DNA of 64,000 nucleotides from JAQBDA01 sp963709875 (GCA_963709875.1 CAVPYB010000005.1:124001-188000); one strand, 5' to 3'; positions 1 through 9,161 are shown, numbered from the stretch's first letter. Notes: generated by a model not told the origin, from the letters alone. Translations and numbers: made by a program.

Positions 1-1225
1 TGAAATCGTCCACCGCCAGACCGTGGCGCTCGGTGAAGCGCAGGCGCTGACCGGAGTCAGCGAAGCCTGCCTGCCCATCGTTCCACCAGACGGAGGCCAG
101 ACTTTTCTCAGCAACTATTGCATCCAGGTCGCCGTCGCTATCCAGGTCGGAGAGAAAGGCAGCCTCAATCGGCTTGCGACCGAGGTGCTGGTCCGAGGCA
201 GCAAAGACGCCTGCCTGCCCGCCCTGGGCGCCACCCTGGTTGATCCAGATCATCCCGCCTGCTGCTTTACCGACCAGTGCATCCAGATCACCGTCGCCGT
301 CCAGGTCGCCCAGGGCGACGCCTACGCTTGCTTCCATCCCACCTCCGCTCGGGTTCTCCAGACGCTGACCGGAGTCCATAAAATTGCCGCTGCCATCGTT
401 CAGCAGCACCCGGTCGGCGGTGTCGTCGCTCTCACCTTTCGGCGGCAGGATGGCGGCGTAGATATCCAGGTCGCCATCACCGTCCAGGTCGCCCAGGGTG
501 GGGCGCATGGGCAGATCGCCAAGCGAAGATAAATATTTGCCTTTCAGCGGAGTCTCTTTCATCCCCTGTTTGTTGATCCACACCCACGGCTGGAGAGGCT
601 GGAAATCACCTGAAAAATGCTCTCGATCGACCAGCAGCGTACAACAGTAGCTGACAAGGATATCCAAGTGTGTATCGTTATTCAGGTCAGCGATCACCAC
701 TGAGCCATTAGAGGACCAGTTGTGCTTATTATCCTGGGGTGCGACCGCCCGCTTGCGATTGAAATCGCCGGGCACTCCACCCTGCTCGCCGCCCTGGTTG
801 AGATAGATCGAGGCGTTGTAATCCAGCTGGACGATGTCGATATCGCCGTCACCGTCGATATCTCCGGTGGCTGATGAAGGACCGCCCATCTCTACCCTTC
901 TTGGGGTAAACCTTCCATTGCCCTGGTTGATCCACAAAGTCGGCCCGGCCCAGATGATGGTTTCGGTCTCGTGCCTGAGATTGGCCAGCACCACATCCAG
1001 ATCGCCATCGCCGTCCAGGTCGGCAACACTGCTAAAGTTGTGATATGGACCGCAGCCGTCTATGCAGCGGGTTAGAAAGTAAACTCCACCTGCGATGAGC
1101 AAGAACACAATTGCGATGCCTATCACAGCCGTTAAGACTGAGCGCAGCGGAGAGCCAGGAACCGTATAGATATTTTCTACCGGCTGCTTATCACCTCGAT
1201 CCATTTCCAGGGATTGCTCGGTCAT
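1..1225 (-). CDS. FG-GAP/VCBS repeat protein with N-terminal membrane anchor (3' end outside window)
   Basis: The protein starts at an ATG overlapping the exosortase stop (ATGA), so it is the last visible gene of the operon and is probably translationally coupled. About 30 polar residues are followed by one membrane helix (around residues 31-52), then extracellular FG-GAP repeats. Six repeats with the calcium-binding pattern DLDGDGDLD or a variant are visible; the third, DLNNDTHLD, is degenerate. The repeats alternate with LWINQGG-type strands, as in integrin-like seven-bladed beta-propellers, so one more blade would be expected beyond base 1. The likely role is a surface-exposed propeller binding carbohydrate or protein; the ligand cannot be read from sequence. 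The C-terminus, where an exosortase sorting signal would sit, is not in the window. Confidence 0.85.
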   Translation of the reverse strand, partial: MTEQSLEMDRGDKQPVENIYTVPGSPLRSVLTAVIGIAIVFLLIAGGVYFLTRCIDGCGPYHNFSSVADLDGDGDLDVVLANLRHETETIIWAGPTLWINQGNGRFTPRRVEMGGPSSATGDIDGDGDIDIVQLDYNASIYLNQGGEQGGVPGDFNRKRAVAPQDNKHNWSSNGSVVIADLNNDTHLDILVSYCCTLLVDREHFSGDFQPLQPWVWINKQGMKETPLKGKYLSSLGDLPMRPTLGDLDGDGDLDIYAAILPPKGESDDTADRVLLNDGSGNFMDSGQRLENPSGGGMEASVGVALGDLDGDGDLDALVGKAAGGMIWINQGGAQGGQAGVFAASDQHLGRKPIEAAFLSDLDSDGDLDAIVAEKSLASVWWNDGQAGFADSGQRLRFTERHGLAVDDF

Positions 1226-2700
1226 GGCTGGTCCGGCTCCAGGGTGGTTTGCACGCTGCTGCGCAGGACGGCAAAGAGTTCGGAGAGATCGGGCTGGTCC
1301 AGGTCGAGCGGCCGGTCGAACAGGACGGTGACCAGCACCCAGGGCTGCGGCTGGGGGGCGAGGTCATCCCAGATGCGCACGGCATAATCTTCGGTGACCA
1401 CATCGGCAGACTGCAGCCAGTAAGCAGCCGTGAAGCGCGGCTGCGCATCGCCCGCCACACCCAGCGTGAGCTGGCGCAGCGGGAAATCGCCCGCTACCAG
1501 GTGGGGTGCGGAGGATTGCACTTCCAGACCGTAGACCGTGAAACAGCGCTCGGGGCGGTGGTGGGCGCGCCAGGTGTCGCTGCGGGTCATCAGCAGCGAT
1601 CCACTGAGGCCGCGCCACTCGAAGCGCCAGCGGGAAGCAGAGACCGGCAGGCTGCCGGTATCGGTCAGCCAGTCCAGCTCTTCCTGGGTGAGCTCCCAGC
1701 TTTCTGCCGCGAGCTCCCCCGGGAACTGCACGCCCAGGGGCTGCAGCGGTGCGGCTTCGACCTGCTGGGCGCGTGGCGTGTAAAGCAGCGCCAAAACGGT
1801 CAGGAAGACGCCTAAGGAAACTGCCAGCCAGGCGGGGCGCGCCGGAGAAGGAGGGCTGTTTTCCTGGAATGCGGCGGGCGGCGAGCCAGACCAGCGCAGG
1901 GTGAAAACCACTGTCACGCAGGCGAGGGTAAAACCGATGATCCCCAGCGGCACGTGCAGCATCTCTGCCAGCAGACGCCAGCCGGCCGCCTGTCCCACAT
2001 AGACCAGGATAGCCACCCGCAGCAGGTTTGAGACCAGCAGCAGGACGATGAACACAAACCCACCCAGCAGCCAGCGGCGGTTGAGCGGGCGCGAATCGAC
2101 CCAGGTAGCAGCCAGCAAGAACAGGCTGCCGGTCCACAGGCTCTTGACCCCGCTGCATGGGCTGTCCACCTGGGAGAGGCCGTTCTCGAAGACCAGGATG
2201 GTATCCACGCCCAGGTTCGTATAGCCAAGGGTTGAAAGCCCGCTGCTGACCGTGCGGGCTGTCACCAGGCGCAGCGGGAAGCCGATGAAGGTCTCCATAT
2301 GCTCGCCAAAAGGCAGCACCCCGACTAACAGCAGGGCAGCCGGCAGACCCTGACGCCAGCGGGCAGGCTGCATCCACAAGCCCAGCAAGCCGTAGGTCCC
2401 CAGCCCGAATATTGTGGCTGACAGGGTATTGATATCCAGGTAGCGTTCGGCGGCAATGAAGGCAGCCGAGCAGGTGGTGACCAGCAGCAGACCGGGCAGG
2501 TGAGCCTGCGGCAGCTGAAAGGGGGAGAAGCGGAATTTACCCCGCTGAAGCTGAGTAAAGATCAAAACCAGGACCGCCAGTAAGGCGATCTGGTTGGTGC
2601 GGAACTCCTGGCGGGTGAAGATAGTCGCCAGGTACGGATATACCGGACGGTAGAGGACTGCCCAGAGCAGGAGCAGGCCCAGGTTGGCAGCCAGACGCAT
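1222..2700 (-). CDS. Exosortase with fused C-terminal EpsI-like domain
   Basis: This is a multi-pass membrane transpeptidase-like enzyme. The exosortase core has about eight hydrophobic helices and the catalytic triad in family order: Cys182 in SPCSGVKSLW, Arg228 in NLLRVAILVYVG and His249 in MLHVPLGIIGF. After one more helix, residues 315-490 form an extracytoplasmic domain with an HHRPERC motif (Cys386), typical of the EpsI/DUF3485 partner proteins of exosortases. By family knowledge exosortases cut and sort proteins with a PEP-CTERM-like tail, usually in exopolysaccharide loci. I chose the ATG 19 bases after the upstream stop; a GTG 45 bases earlier would overlap the upstream gene by 26 bases. 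The gene overlaps the downstream FG-GAP gene by 4 bases. No PEP-CTERM-type substrate is recognisable in this window. Confidence 0.9.
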   Translation of the reverse strand: MRLAANLGLLLLWAVLYRPVYPYLATIFTRQEFRTNQIALLAVLVLIFTQLQRGKFRFSPFQLPQAHLPGLLLVTTCSAAFIAAERYLDINTLSATIFGLGTYGLLGLWMQPARWRQGLPAALLLVGVLPFGEHMETFIGFPLRLVTARTVSSGLSTLGYTNLGVDTILVFENGLSQVDSPCSGVKSLWTGSLFLLAATWVDSRPLNRRWLLGGFVFIVLLLVSNLLRVAILVYVGQAAGWRLLAEMLHVPLGIIGFTLACVTVVFTLRWSGSPPAAFQENSPPSPARPAWLAVSLGVFLTVLALLYTPRAQQVEAAPLQPLGVQFPGELAAESWELTQEELDWLTDTGSLPVSASRWRFEWRGLSGSLLMTRSDTWRAHHRPERCFTVYGLEVQSSAPHLVAGDFPLRQLTLGVAGDAQPRFTAAYWLQSADVVTEDYAVRIWDDLAPQPQPWVLVTVLFDRPLDLDQPDLSELFAVLRSSVQTTLEPDQP

Positions 2701-2719
2701 ATGCTTATTCCGGAGCAGG

Positions 2720-3529
2720 TTATTCCTGAGCACTCTGCGCTCCACCAGAGGCAGCCCTGCTCAGCAAGGCAGGAAAGAACAAGATAACCAGGCTGACCAG
2801 CGTCCATGCTACCATTCCCGGTATGTAGACACCGTCTAAGGGCAGCCAATAGATCGTCGATGCACCCATGCTCACAACCAGCGTTATAAGTATCCCTACT
2901 GTCAGAATTCGTTCTCTGCTTGCCTGCCGCCCGGCGCGCATGTATAGCAGCGCAGTGATTATCATGACAACTGTGAGCAGCAGCTTGAAGGTAGATGAAT
3001 ACAGCCGGTCAACTCCGTCAAAAACCATCCCGATGAGCAGGGGCATCCAGGCGAACATGGCGAAGGTAGCCAGCGTCCAGTCACGGCGGATATTGGCGAA
3101 AAAGTTCCGGGCGGGGCGGAGCGAGCGGGTTATCAGTAAACCGGTCAGAAAGGCGAGCAAGAAGGGCAGCCATGCCCGCCAGCCCCACACCTGGTGGAGG
3201 TAGCCAAGCTGGCGCAGGAGCGGGGTGGAGGTGTTCATCATGTACAGGCTATAAGCCAGCAGCCCACCGGTGTAAGGATAGCTCCAGCGGGGGAAGCCCC
3301 GCACCCAGCCAACCGCAAATGCGATGGCTGGCACAATCAAGCCGAACCAGAACCCGGTGTCCCAGAGCAGGGTATCCGTCCCCCGGCGCAATCCCGCTAC
3401 CGACCAGTCAGGAGGGATGTTGGCGGCTAAGAGATCCAACCCGACTAAGGTGAAGTAAAGTGCGGCGATGAGAGCTGCCAACCATGATTCCGGCTGCTGT
3501 TTTTTGTCATTCAAAGTTTCCCGAGCCAT
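2720..3529 (-). CDS. Multi-pass membrane protein of unknown function in exosortase operon
   Basis: A 269-residue protein with roughly seven predicted membrane helices, a short cytoplasmic N-terminus and no recognisable catalytic motif. The ATG has a strong ribosome binding site (TAAGGAGG) lying inside the end of the upstream FG-GAP gene, with which it overlaps by 23 bases. It ends 19 bases before the exosortase ATG. Its place between an FG-GAP lipoprotein and the exosortase suggests a membrane partner of the sorting or export process, but this is inference from position only. Confidence 0.75.
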   Translation of the reverse strand: MARETLNDKKQQPESWLAALIAALYFTLVGLDLLAANIPPDWSVAGLRRGTDTLLWDTGFWFGLIVPAIAFAVGWVRGFPRWSYPYTGGLLAYSLYMMNTSTPLLRQLGYLHQVWGWRAWLPFLLAFLTGLLITRSLRPARNFFANIRRDWTLATFAMFAWMPLLIGMVFDGVDRLYSSTFKLLLTVVMIITALLYMRAGRQASRERILTVGILITLVVSMGASTIYWLPLDGVYIPGMVAWTLVSLVILFFPALLSRAASGGAQSAQE

Positions 3530-4751
3530 CGTTCCTCCTTACACCGTACCCTTCATCGAAGCTGCCCGCAAAAATGTCCAGGTCCCCGTCATTATCGAGA
3601 TCACCGAGCGTGTAAACCTGCATGCTGGGAATCTGCAGCTTCTGCCAAGATGGGTCAAATCGGGCGTTGCCGTCGTTAAGCCACAGCTCCGGATCCATGC
3701 TTCGCCTGGAGGCAACGTTCAGCAATGCATCCAGGTCGCCATCGCCGTCCACATCTCCCAGATCTATCTTCTGCGTTGACCGGTTGGCAATACGCTGATC
3801 GCTGACGGCAAACTGCCCCAGGATGCCTGCCTGTGCGCCGCCCTGGTTGATCCAGAGCTCGTCTTCGTCCCGATTGCCAATAAATGCGTCCAGGTCTCCG
3901 TCGCCGTCCAGGTCACCCAGGGCGACTGCGTGGCTGGCGGAATTGCCTAGAACCTGACCGCTATCGAACAAATGCCCGCTGCCATCGTTGAAGTAAATCT
4001 TATTCGGAGCAGTATGGTTCTCTGTGTATGGGCCGGAATATACCTGGACTGAATTGTCAAATATTCCTCCAGTGTCCGCGTAAACACCGGAATGCTCGAT
4101 GACCAGCCAGCAAGCGACAAATGCATCCAGGTCGCCATCGCCATCCAGATCGCCGAGCGCGACAGCCGGGCAGCCCTGATCGGTAAGAGATTGCGTAAAA
4201 TCGAAGTGCCCGCTCCCCTCGTTCAGATGGATCGTACTGGCAGGCATGGCCACCCACGGATCGTTCGCATTCCCGCTGAATGCCCCGCAGCACCCAGAGA
4301 GTGTAATATCCAGGTCGCCATCTTGATCCAGGTCGCCCAGGGTGGCGTAACGGGTATAGCTTCCTCCAGCCATTGGAACAGCTCGATTTTCAGTGCTGAA
4401 ACGACCATGACCGTTGTTAAGGTAGATGAAGCCCCAGCCGCCTTCAAAAGCATCCAGATCGCCATCGCCATCCAGATCGCCCAGGACGATCGACCAGGTA
4501 TCCGCTTTCCCAAGAGCCTGCCCGCTGTCCATGAATTTGCCGCCACCCAGATTGATCCACACGGAGTTGGGTTGGAGAGATTCGCTCTCGCCGTTAGCGA
4601 AAAAAGCATCCAGGTCCCCGTCGCTATCCAGATCGCCCAAGGCGATATCTCGGGTGACCGGAGTGGTTTCGAATGTGATGCAGGCGGATAATATTAGCGG
4701 GAGCAGCAGGATCACAGAGCGCATTCCTGTTAGAAAGCCATTCCCGATCAT
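3507..4751 (-). CDS. FG-GAP repeat lipoprotein, seven-bladed propeller
   Basis: The N-terminus has a hydrophobic signal and the lipobox LSAC (Cys24), so the mature protein should be lipid-anchored outside the membrane. Seven copies of the LGDLDGDGDLDA-type calcium loop are spaced about 55 residues apart, each followed by a WINQGG or LNDGSG strand. That is the number expected for a complete integrin-alpha-like beta-propeller, although the last blade ends abruptly at NDGSGNFE where the next gene overlaps. The ATG overlaps the stop of the upstream frameshifted gene (ATGA); an internal ATG ten codons on would also leave a full signal peptide. Similar repeats occur in the gene at 1-1225, and the two are likely paralogues. 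Confidence 0.87.
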   Translation of the reverse strand: MIGNGFLTGMRSVILLLPLILSACITFETTPVTRDIALGDLDSDGDLDAFFANGESESLQPNSVWINLGGGKFMDSGQALGKADTWSIVLGDLDGDGDLDAFEGGWGFIYLNNGHGRFSTENRAVPMAGGSYTRYATLGDLDQDGDLDITLSGCCGAFSGNANDPWVAMPASTIHLNEGSGHFDFTQSLTDQGCPAVALGDLDGDGDLDAFVACWLVIEHSGVYADTGGIFDNSVQVYSGPYTENHTAPNKIYFNDGSGHLFDSGQVLGNSASHAVALGDLDGDGDLDAFIGNRDEDELWINQGGAQAGILGQFAVSDQRIANRSTQKIDLGDVDGDGDLDALLNVASRRSMDPELWLNDGNARFDPSWQKLQIPSMQVYTLGDLDNDGDLDIFAGSFDEGYGVRRNDGSGNFE

Positions 4752-6014
4752 AGCCCCCCGTGGCTTTTGTACAGCCGCAGCTCATCATCGCAGGTCCACT
4801 CGCCTTCGGGAGGCGTACCGGCAGAATAAGGCACCTTGATCTCGTAATACGGCTCCCAGAACGGGGTGTCGTCCGGATAATCGTAGTAGCGCTGGAAGTA
4901 GACGTAGCCCAGGCGGTAGAAATCTGCTCCGGACTGGTAGCACCACGTCTGGCCGCGCCCGGTAAGTGGTCCATTGATATACGTCAGGTAGGAGGGGGTC
5001 AGGTCTACCAAATCGCTCGGATACTCGCCGGTATCTTGATGAAAGCGCTCGATTGCCGCCCCGAGCCGGTCTGCGCGCGGCAGCGGTGATCGCCTGCCCA
5101 TTCACCCGGAACCCGAGGGAATAAGAGACCGCCAGAAGGAGTGGGGCTAGGATCATAAACGCGCTGCCCGCCTTGCGAGCCTTGCTTGAACCGGTCAGTG
5201 CCAGCAATAATCCGGCGATCACCCCCGCCGCAAGGGTCCCGAAGGGCAGGTGGTCCTCGGAGGCGCGGCTGGTGGCGTTCACCAGGGCGCCGTGCCGGAA
5301 GGTCACGGCTGCCACGCTGACCCACAGCAGGCCTGCCAGAAGCAAGTAAAGGAAAGCATTGCCGTCGCCCTCTCTGCGCTCAAGGTAGCGCTGCAGGCAC
5401 AAGGCTGAGACGATCACAGCCAGCAGCGCAGCCAACCCGCTAAGGACCGTGTAGGCAGCCTTGAGCCTGGGGTCGAGGAAGACGTAGTGGCTGCCCAGTA
5501 CGCCCAGCGCGTCTACGACCAGCACCAGCGACAGCAGCAGCGCCGCTGCTGCCAGGACTCCGACGCCCAGACGGCTGCTGAGCGACCAGACTGTGCTGAT
5601 CGCCAGCGCAGTCAACAGGAAATAGGCAATCGGGGTGGGCTCACTCACAGCCGTGCTTACCAAAACGACCAGCAGGGTGAGCAGCAGGATGGAGGTGATG
5701 AGCTTACGCTCGCGCCAGAGATCGTATACGTCCCGCCAATGCACCAGGAGCAACGCCAGCAGCCCGATCAGCGTCGGGATGACAAGGAGAAGCACCAGCC
5801 CGGTGAAACCGGTAAAGAAATTCTTCGAGAAGGCGGTGAAGGGCAGCGACAGGAGGATGGCGCAGGCTAGCCAGACTGTGATCCAGGTGCGATTTTGCAC
5901 CCCTCCGCCAGACGTGGAGAAGTACCACTGCCCGGCGGTAAGCACCCCAAGGGCGGGGATGGCAGCCAGCAGCATCGCCAGGCTGATTACAATATTAAAC
6001 AGACCAGCTTGCAT
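4748..6014 (-). pseudogene. Membrane protein with pseudopilin-like C-terminal tail, frameshifted
   Basis: The first ~310 residues carry about ten hydrophobic helices. Reading then leaves the frame just after VNGQAITAA, near 5080-5092, within a GC-rich CTGCCGCGCGCAGAC stretch. The other frame continues with a segment (RLGAAIERFHQDTGEYPSDL and onward) that strongly resembles the N-terminal helix region of type II secretion pseudopilin G proteins, running to a stop at 4748. Joined across one indel the product would be about 420 residues. It overlaps its upstream neighbour by 20 bases and couples to the FG-GAP lipoprotein by ATGA. One broken frame inside an otherwise intact overlapping operon makes sequencing error as likely as a real mutation. 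Confidence 0.7.
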
Positions 6015-7074
6015 GCAAATTATCTCCCCCCGAGTTCGCCGGACCCGCCTGCCCAGACCGGCGAGCCAAAAGGGCGGGCAGCAGCAGCAGGACCAGCATA
6101 CCGAGCCAGGTGAGCATGAGCTGCCGGGTGGGCGCAGACCCTGGCGAGGCGCCGATCACTGCCACCCACATCGCCAGACTGAGCCCACCGGCAAGGGCCA
6201 AGATGCGCTTCCACCCCGCAGAACTGCGCAGGTAGAACCAGACCCCCACGCCCAGGCAGAGCACCCCGGCGATGATATAAGAGCTGTCGAAGCGATAGTG
6301 CTCAAAAAGGAACAGCAGGGCGAAGACCGATTCCCCGTACAGGATGTAGGAGAGCATGGTCCAATCCTGGCCGGAACGCTTGAAAAGCGGTTGGAAGCGG
6401 TTGAGCAGCGACATTACGGCGACGACCAGCAAGGTCAGGCAGAAGAGCATCAGCCACAGCATACCGTTGGAGATCACCTTGAGCAGCAGGGTAGTGCTGC
6501 GGTCCCACGCGCCGGGGGTGAAATTGGAGATCAGCGCGGGGCTGACCAGACCGGCGATCCATTGGAAGGTGTACAGGTAGCCGGCGACCGCCAGCACCAA
6601 CCCGAGGTAGGGCATGGATAGCAGCGGGACACCGCGCAGCAGACCCGCCAGCATCATGACCGCCAGGAACAGGAGCACCAACGAAATGCCGCCCCCCTGA
6701 GAGGCGTAGATCCCTGCACCGCTGCCAGGGTCAACCAGCAGCATCAGAGCCGGCAGGAGGAATACCGCCATCCCCACCAGCAGCTCGCGCCACGAGAAAT
6801 CGGAGAGCTTATCCGTGGCGGGCTGCGCGGAAGGTCTGCGGGCGAGCTTATCGGGGTGCAGGTGCGCGCGCAGGACTGCGCCGGGATAGGCGACCAGCTC
6901 GTTCAGCAGCAGGATGCCGAGTGTGAGGCTCCCCTGGGAAGATGCATCTTGGACTGCCTGCGAGAATACCTCCCGCATTTCTTCGGCGAACTCCTCACGA
7001 TAGCGGTCGGGGTAAAGCCGCAGCAGACCGGAATAGGCTCGTGCGATAACTGCCAGATTTGAACCTGGATTCAT
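5995..7074 (-). CDS. PadR-operon membrane protein with RYREEF-type N-terminal segment
   Basis: About 359 residues from the ATG that overlaps the upstream stop (ATGA). An open frame extends further upstream but would run through the preceding gene. The cytoplasmic N-terminus contains LLRLYPDRYREEFAEEM, a segment seen in many membrane proteins encoded next to PadR regulators in Chloroflexi and Acidobacteria. A conserved amphipathic segment and about ten membrane helices follow. No enzymatic motif is visible. It is co-transcribed with the other membrane proteins of the operon; function unknown. Confidence 0.75.
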   Translation of the reverse strand: MNPGSNLAVIARAYSGLLRLYPDRYREEFAEEMREVFSQAVQDASSQGSLTLGILLLNELVAYPGAVLRAHLHPDKLARRPSAQPATDKLSDFSWRELLVGMAVFLLPALMLLVDPGSGAGIYASQGGGISLVLLFLAVMMLAGLLRGVPLLSMPYLGLVLAVAGYLYTFQWIAGLVSPALISNFTPGAWDRSTTLLLKVISNGMLWLMLFCLTLLVVAVMSLLNRFQPLFKRSGQDWTMLSYILYGESVFALLFLFEHYRFDSSYIIAGVLCLGVGVWFYLRSSAGWKRILALAGGLSLAMWVAVIGASPGSAPTRQLMLTWLGMLVLLLLPALLARRSGQAGPANSGGDNLHASWSV

Positions 7075-7862
7075 ACCGGTTTTCTCCTCCCAGAATCGAC
7101 GACGTTCCAGAACATCCAAGGACCATATATGATCAAGACCGAGAGCAGCGAGCTTGCCAGGAACACCCCTGAACTGAATATCAGGCCGCCGGAGGCTGGG
7201 CTGGTGCTCTCGACTGCAAATGTGCTGAGCAAGGTGTGTACCAGGTTTGCCAGCAGGCTGGCTCCCAGGGCAAGCACCGCGCCCATCGCCCATTGGCGGA
7301 TGATGATGGTGAGGGCAGCCACAGTGGCTGCCATCACTGAAAGCAGCATGACGAATAAGGCCTCCACGTTGTAGGGGATGCCTTCCAGAATGAACAGAGG
7401 CATGAGCAGGATAAAGATCAGTATCATCAGCAAGGCGTGCAGCGGCTGGCGGCGGAAGCGCAGGAAGTATAGGATGGCTATCGCCAGCCCAGCCAGGAAT
7501 AGGAAACCCATCTGGTAGACCTGGAGGTCTTCATTCTGGAGCAAAATGATCCTGCCCGGGAGGGCGACCAGGGCGATGATGGTATAGCTGCTCCAGCTGG
7601 CTGTCCACAACGGGCGCTCGTTACGCGAGGCGTACACTGAGACCATCAAACCCACCGTAAGGATGAGCACCAGCGAGATATCGCTGATCGTGCTTAGTGC
7701 CTGGTAAGGCAGGCCGGGCAGTACATGACCGTCCAGGAGTGCCAGGATGATGATCGTCCCCATCCACAGGTGCGGGATGGCAGCCAAAACCGGTCCCCAA
7801 TAGGTGCGGGGAGCTGCCTCGGATGCGGTCTGGTAACTGCCTGCCCGGGTGGTGTTGTTCAT
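7071..7862 (-). CDS. Multi-pass membrane protein, paralogue of next gene upstream
   Basis: 263 residues with about eight membrane helices. The N-terminus (WGPVLAAIPHLWMG) and the motif RPLWTASWSSYT match the neighbouring gene at 7877-8681 (WGEPLLAGLPHIWVG; WPLWTASWYSYT), so the two arose by tandem duplication. It lies 14 bases after that gene and overlaps the next gene by ATGA. No known domain is recognised. The pairing suggests two subunits of one membrane assembly, but that is inference. Confidence 0.75.
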   Translation of the reverse strand: MNNTTRAGSYQTASEAAPRTYWGPVLAAIPHLWMGTIIILALLDGHVLPGLPYQALSTISDISLVLILTVGLMVSVYASRNERPLWTASWSSYTIIALVALPGRIILLQNEDLQVYQMGFLFLAGLAIAILYFLRFRRQPLHALLMILIFILLMPLFILEGIPYNVEALFVMLLSVMAATVAALTIIIRQWAMGAVLALGASLLANLVHTLLSTFAVESTSPASGGLIFSSGVFLASSLLSVLIIYGPWMFWNVVDSGRRKPV

Positions 7863-7876
7863 AAGGCTGGATGCCC

Positions 7877-8681
7877 CTATGCCTGACTGCTCATGCTGTC
7901 TGATGACCTTCCCTGCAGCTTCCAGAACAGCGCAGGACCGATGAATAGCAAAATGCTGATGACGAGATAGATTGCGAAGAACAACCAGACCTCCGCCGGA
8001 TTGCTGCCGTAGAAATTAGGCGGGTCTGTCCGGTAGAAGCTGGTATAGGCCAGGGCGGCAGCGGCGATCAGGTTAGCGCCCAGGGCGAGGGTAACGCCGG
8101 CGCGCCAGCTCCACCAGCGCAGCACCATCATGGCGACCAGACCGGCCAGCAGCCCAAAGAACAGGCTCAGGAAGGCTTCTGTGCTGTCCGGGATGGCTTC
8201 CAGGTTGACCTGCGGTAGGACCGGCAGGATGAACAGGGCCACCAGCAGGGCGTGCAGGCGTGAGAGTGCGGAATAGGAAAAGGTAGCCGAGCAGGAATGC
8301 CCCCAGAGCAGAAATGAGCATGACATTATTCACTGCCGAGCTGCCTCGGAGATACATACTCGCCAACCCGATCGGGATGAGCAGCAGCCAGGCCGTATAG
8401 CTGTACCAGGATGCCGTCCAGAGCGGCCAGCTGCGCCGCCAGGCGAAAATGGTCACTCCCAGGCAAACCAGCGCGAAGATGGTCAATGAAGCCATGCTGA
8501 TGGTTTCGAATACATTGCTCTCGATCGCCTGACCGGCGGAGCCTATCTTTCCCAGGGCCAGCGACAGCCCCACCCAGATATGCGGCAGACCAGCCAGTAG
8601 CGGCTCGCCCCAGGGAGTGGTCGTGCGTGTGATGATGAAGGGTGAGTCGCGCGGATCGATCTGTTGTACGTGTGCGTCCAT
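7877..8681 (-). pseudogene. Tandem paralogue membrane protein, single frameshift
   Basis: The N-terminal ~137 residues read from the ATG at 8681, which has the ribosome binding site AGGGGAAT. After LGYLFLFRTLTPA the product degenerates, while another frame picks up at SRLHALLVALFILPVLPQ and runs to the stop at 7877. The break is near 8260-8275. The repaired product is about 268 residues, the same size as its paralogue at 7071-7862, with alignable WTASW and late-helix segments. It sits 29 bases downstream of padR. One missing or extra base explains everything, so either a recent mutation or a sequencing indel is possible. Confidence 0.72.
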
Positions 8682-8710
8682 ACTAATTCCCCTGTACTGT
8701 GCACTTCAAG

Positions 8711-9094
8711 TCAAGATGTTTCACCCAGAGCTCGGCGCTGGGCCACCCGCACCAGCCTCTGCAGGCGCTCGACTTCGGCCTGCAGGATCTGCCGCCCAAG
8801 ATCGGTGAGGACGTACTCCTTCTTGTTGCGACCGTTCAGGCGCGGCTTGCGGGCCGGTTTGCCGGAGCTGCCGGGAGGTTCATCTTCTGCCCGGCTGATC
8901 CAGCCCTGGTCGAGCAGGCGCTTGAGGGCGCTGTACAAGGTCCCGGTGCTCAGCTCCACCCGGCTACGGCTCAGGTGGCGCACATCCTTCATGATGGCGT
9001 AGCCGTGCCGCGGGCCGGGCGCCAGGCTGAGCAGGATATACAGGGTGGTCTCGGTCAGTGGTAAACTGGAATGAATTTCGGTGCTGGTGTCCAT
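8711..9094 (-). CDS. PadR family transcriptional regulator
   Basis: A 127-residue winged-helix protein. The pattern LYILLSLAPGPRHGYAIMKDV, then LSTGTLYSALKRLLDQGWI, then KEYVLTDLGRQIL is the standard PadR helix-turn-helix and wing, and the rest is a short C-terminal dimerisation helix as in the small PadR subfamily. Start: ATG with AGGAGGGCA directly upstream. As first gene of the minus-strand run that continues through membrane proteins and the exosortase, it probably represses its own operon. The palindrome 47 bases upstream (9141-9161) fits the ATGT-spacer-ACAT type operator known for PadR. The inducing signal is unknown; many PadR-controlled membrane operons respond to cell-envelope stress or small molecules. 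Confidence 0.92.
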   Translation of the reverse strand: MDTSTEIHSSLPLTETTLYILLSLAPGPRHGYAIMKDVRHLSRSRVELSTGTLYSALKRLLDQGWISRAEDEPPGSSGKPARKPRLNGRNKKEYVLTDLGRQILQAEVERLQRLVRVAQRRALGETS

Positions 9095-9125
9095 TGCCCT
9101 CCTGCTGGTTAATGAGCGGTTTGAT

Positions 9126-9161
9126 ATATGTAGCCTGGTGATATGTAACTTAACTACATAT
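9126..9161. promoter_or_regulatory. Probable PadR operator
   Basis: ATATGTA (9141-9147) and TACATAT (9155-9161) form a perfect inverted repeat with a 7-base spacer, and a further half-site ATATGTAG lies at 9126-9133. The ATGT/ACAT halves match the known PadR operator type. It lies in the padR upstream region, where binding would repress the whole minus-strand operon. Confidence 0.6.

Noticed and set aside
23..1043. Plus-strand reading frames with repeated IQVAVAIQVA-type peptides
   Set aside because: They are the exact antisense of the DGDGDLDA repeats of the FG-GAP protein on the minus strand, and lack a start with a ribosome binding site.
3540..4691. Plus-strand frames antisense to the FG-GAP lipoprotein
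   Set aside because: Same repeat antisense effect; the minus-strand product has signal peptide, lipobox and seven complete calcium loops.
5487..6621. Long plus-strand frames rich in Gln, Arg and Glu opposite the membrane protein genes
   Set aside because: Composition is that of a hydrophobic-gene antisense; no domain, no ribosome binding site, and it covers two membrane genes with good starts.
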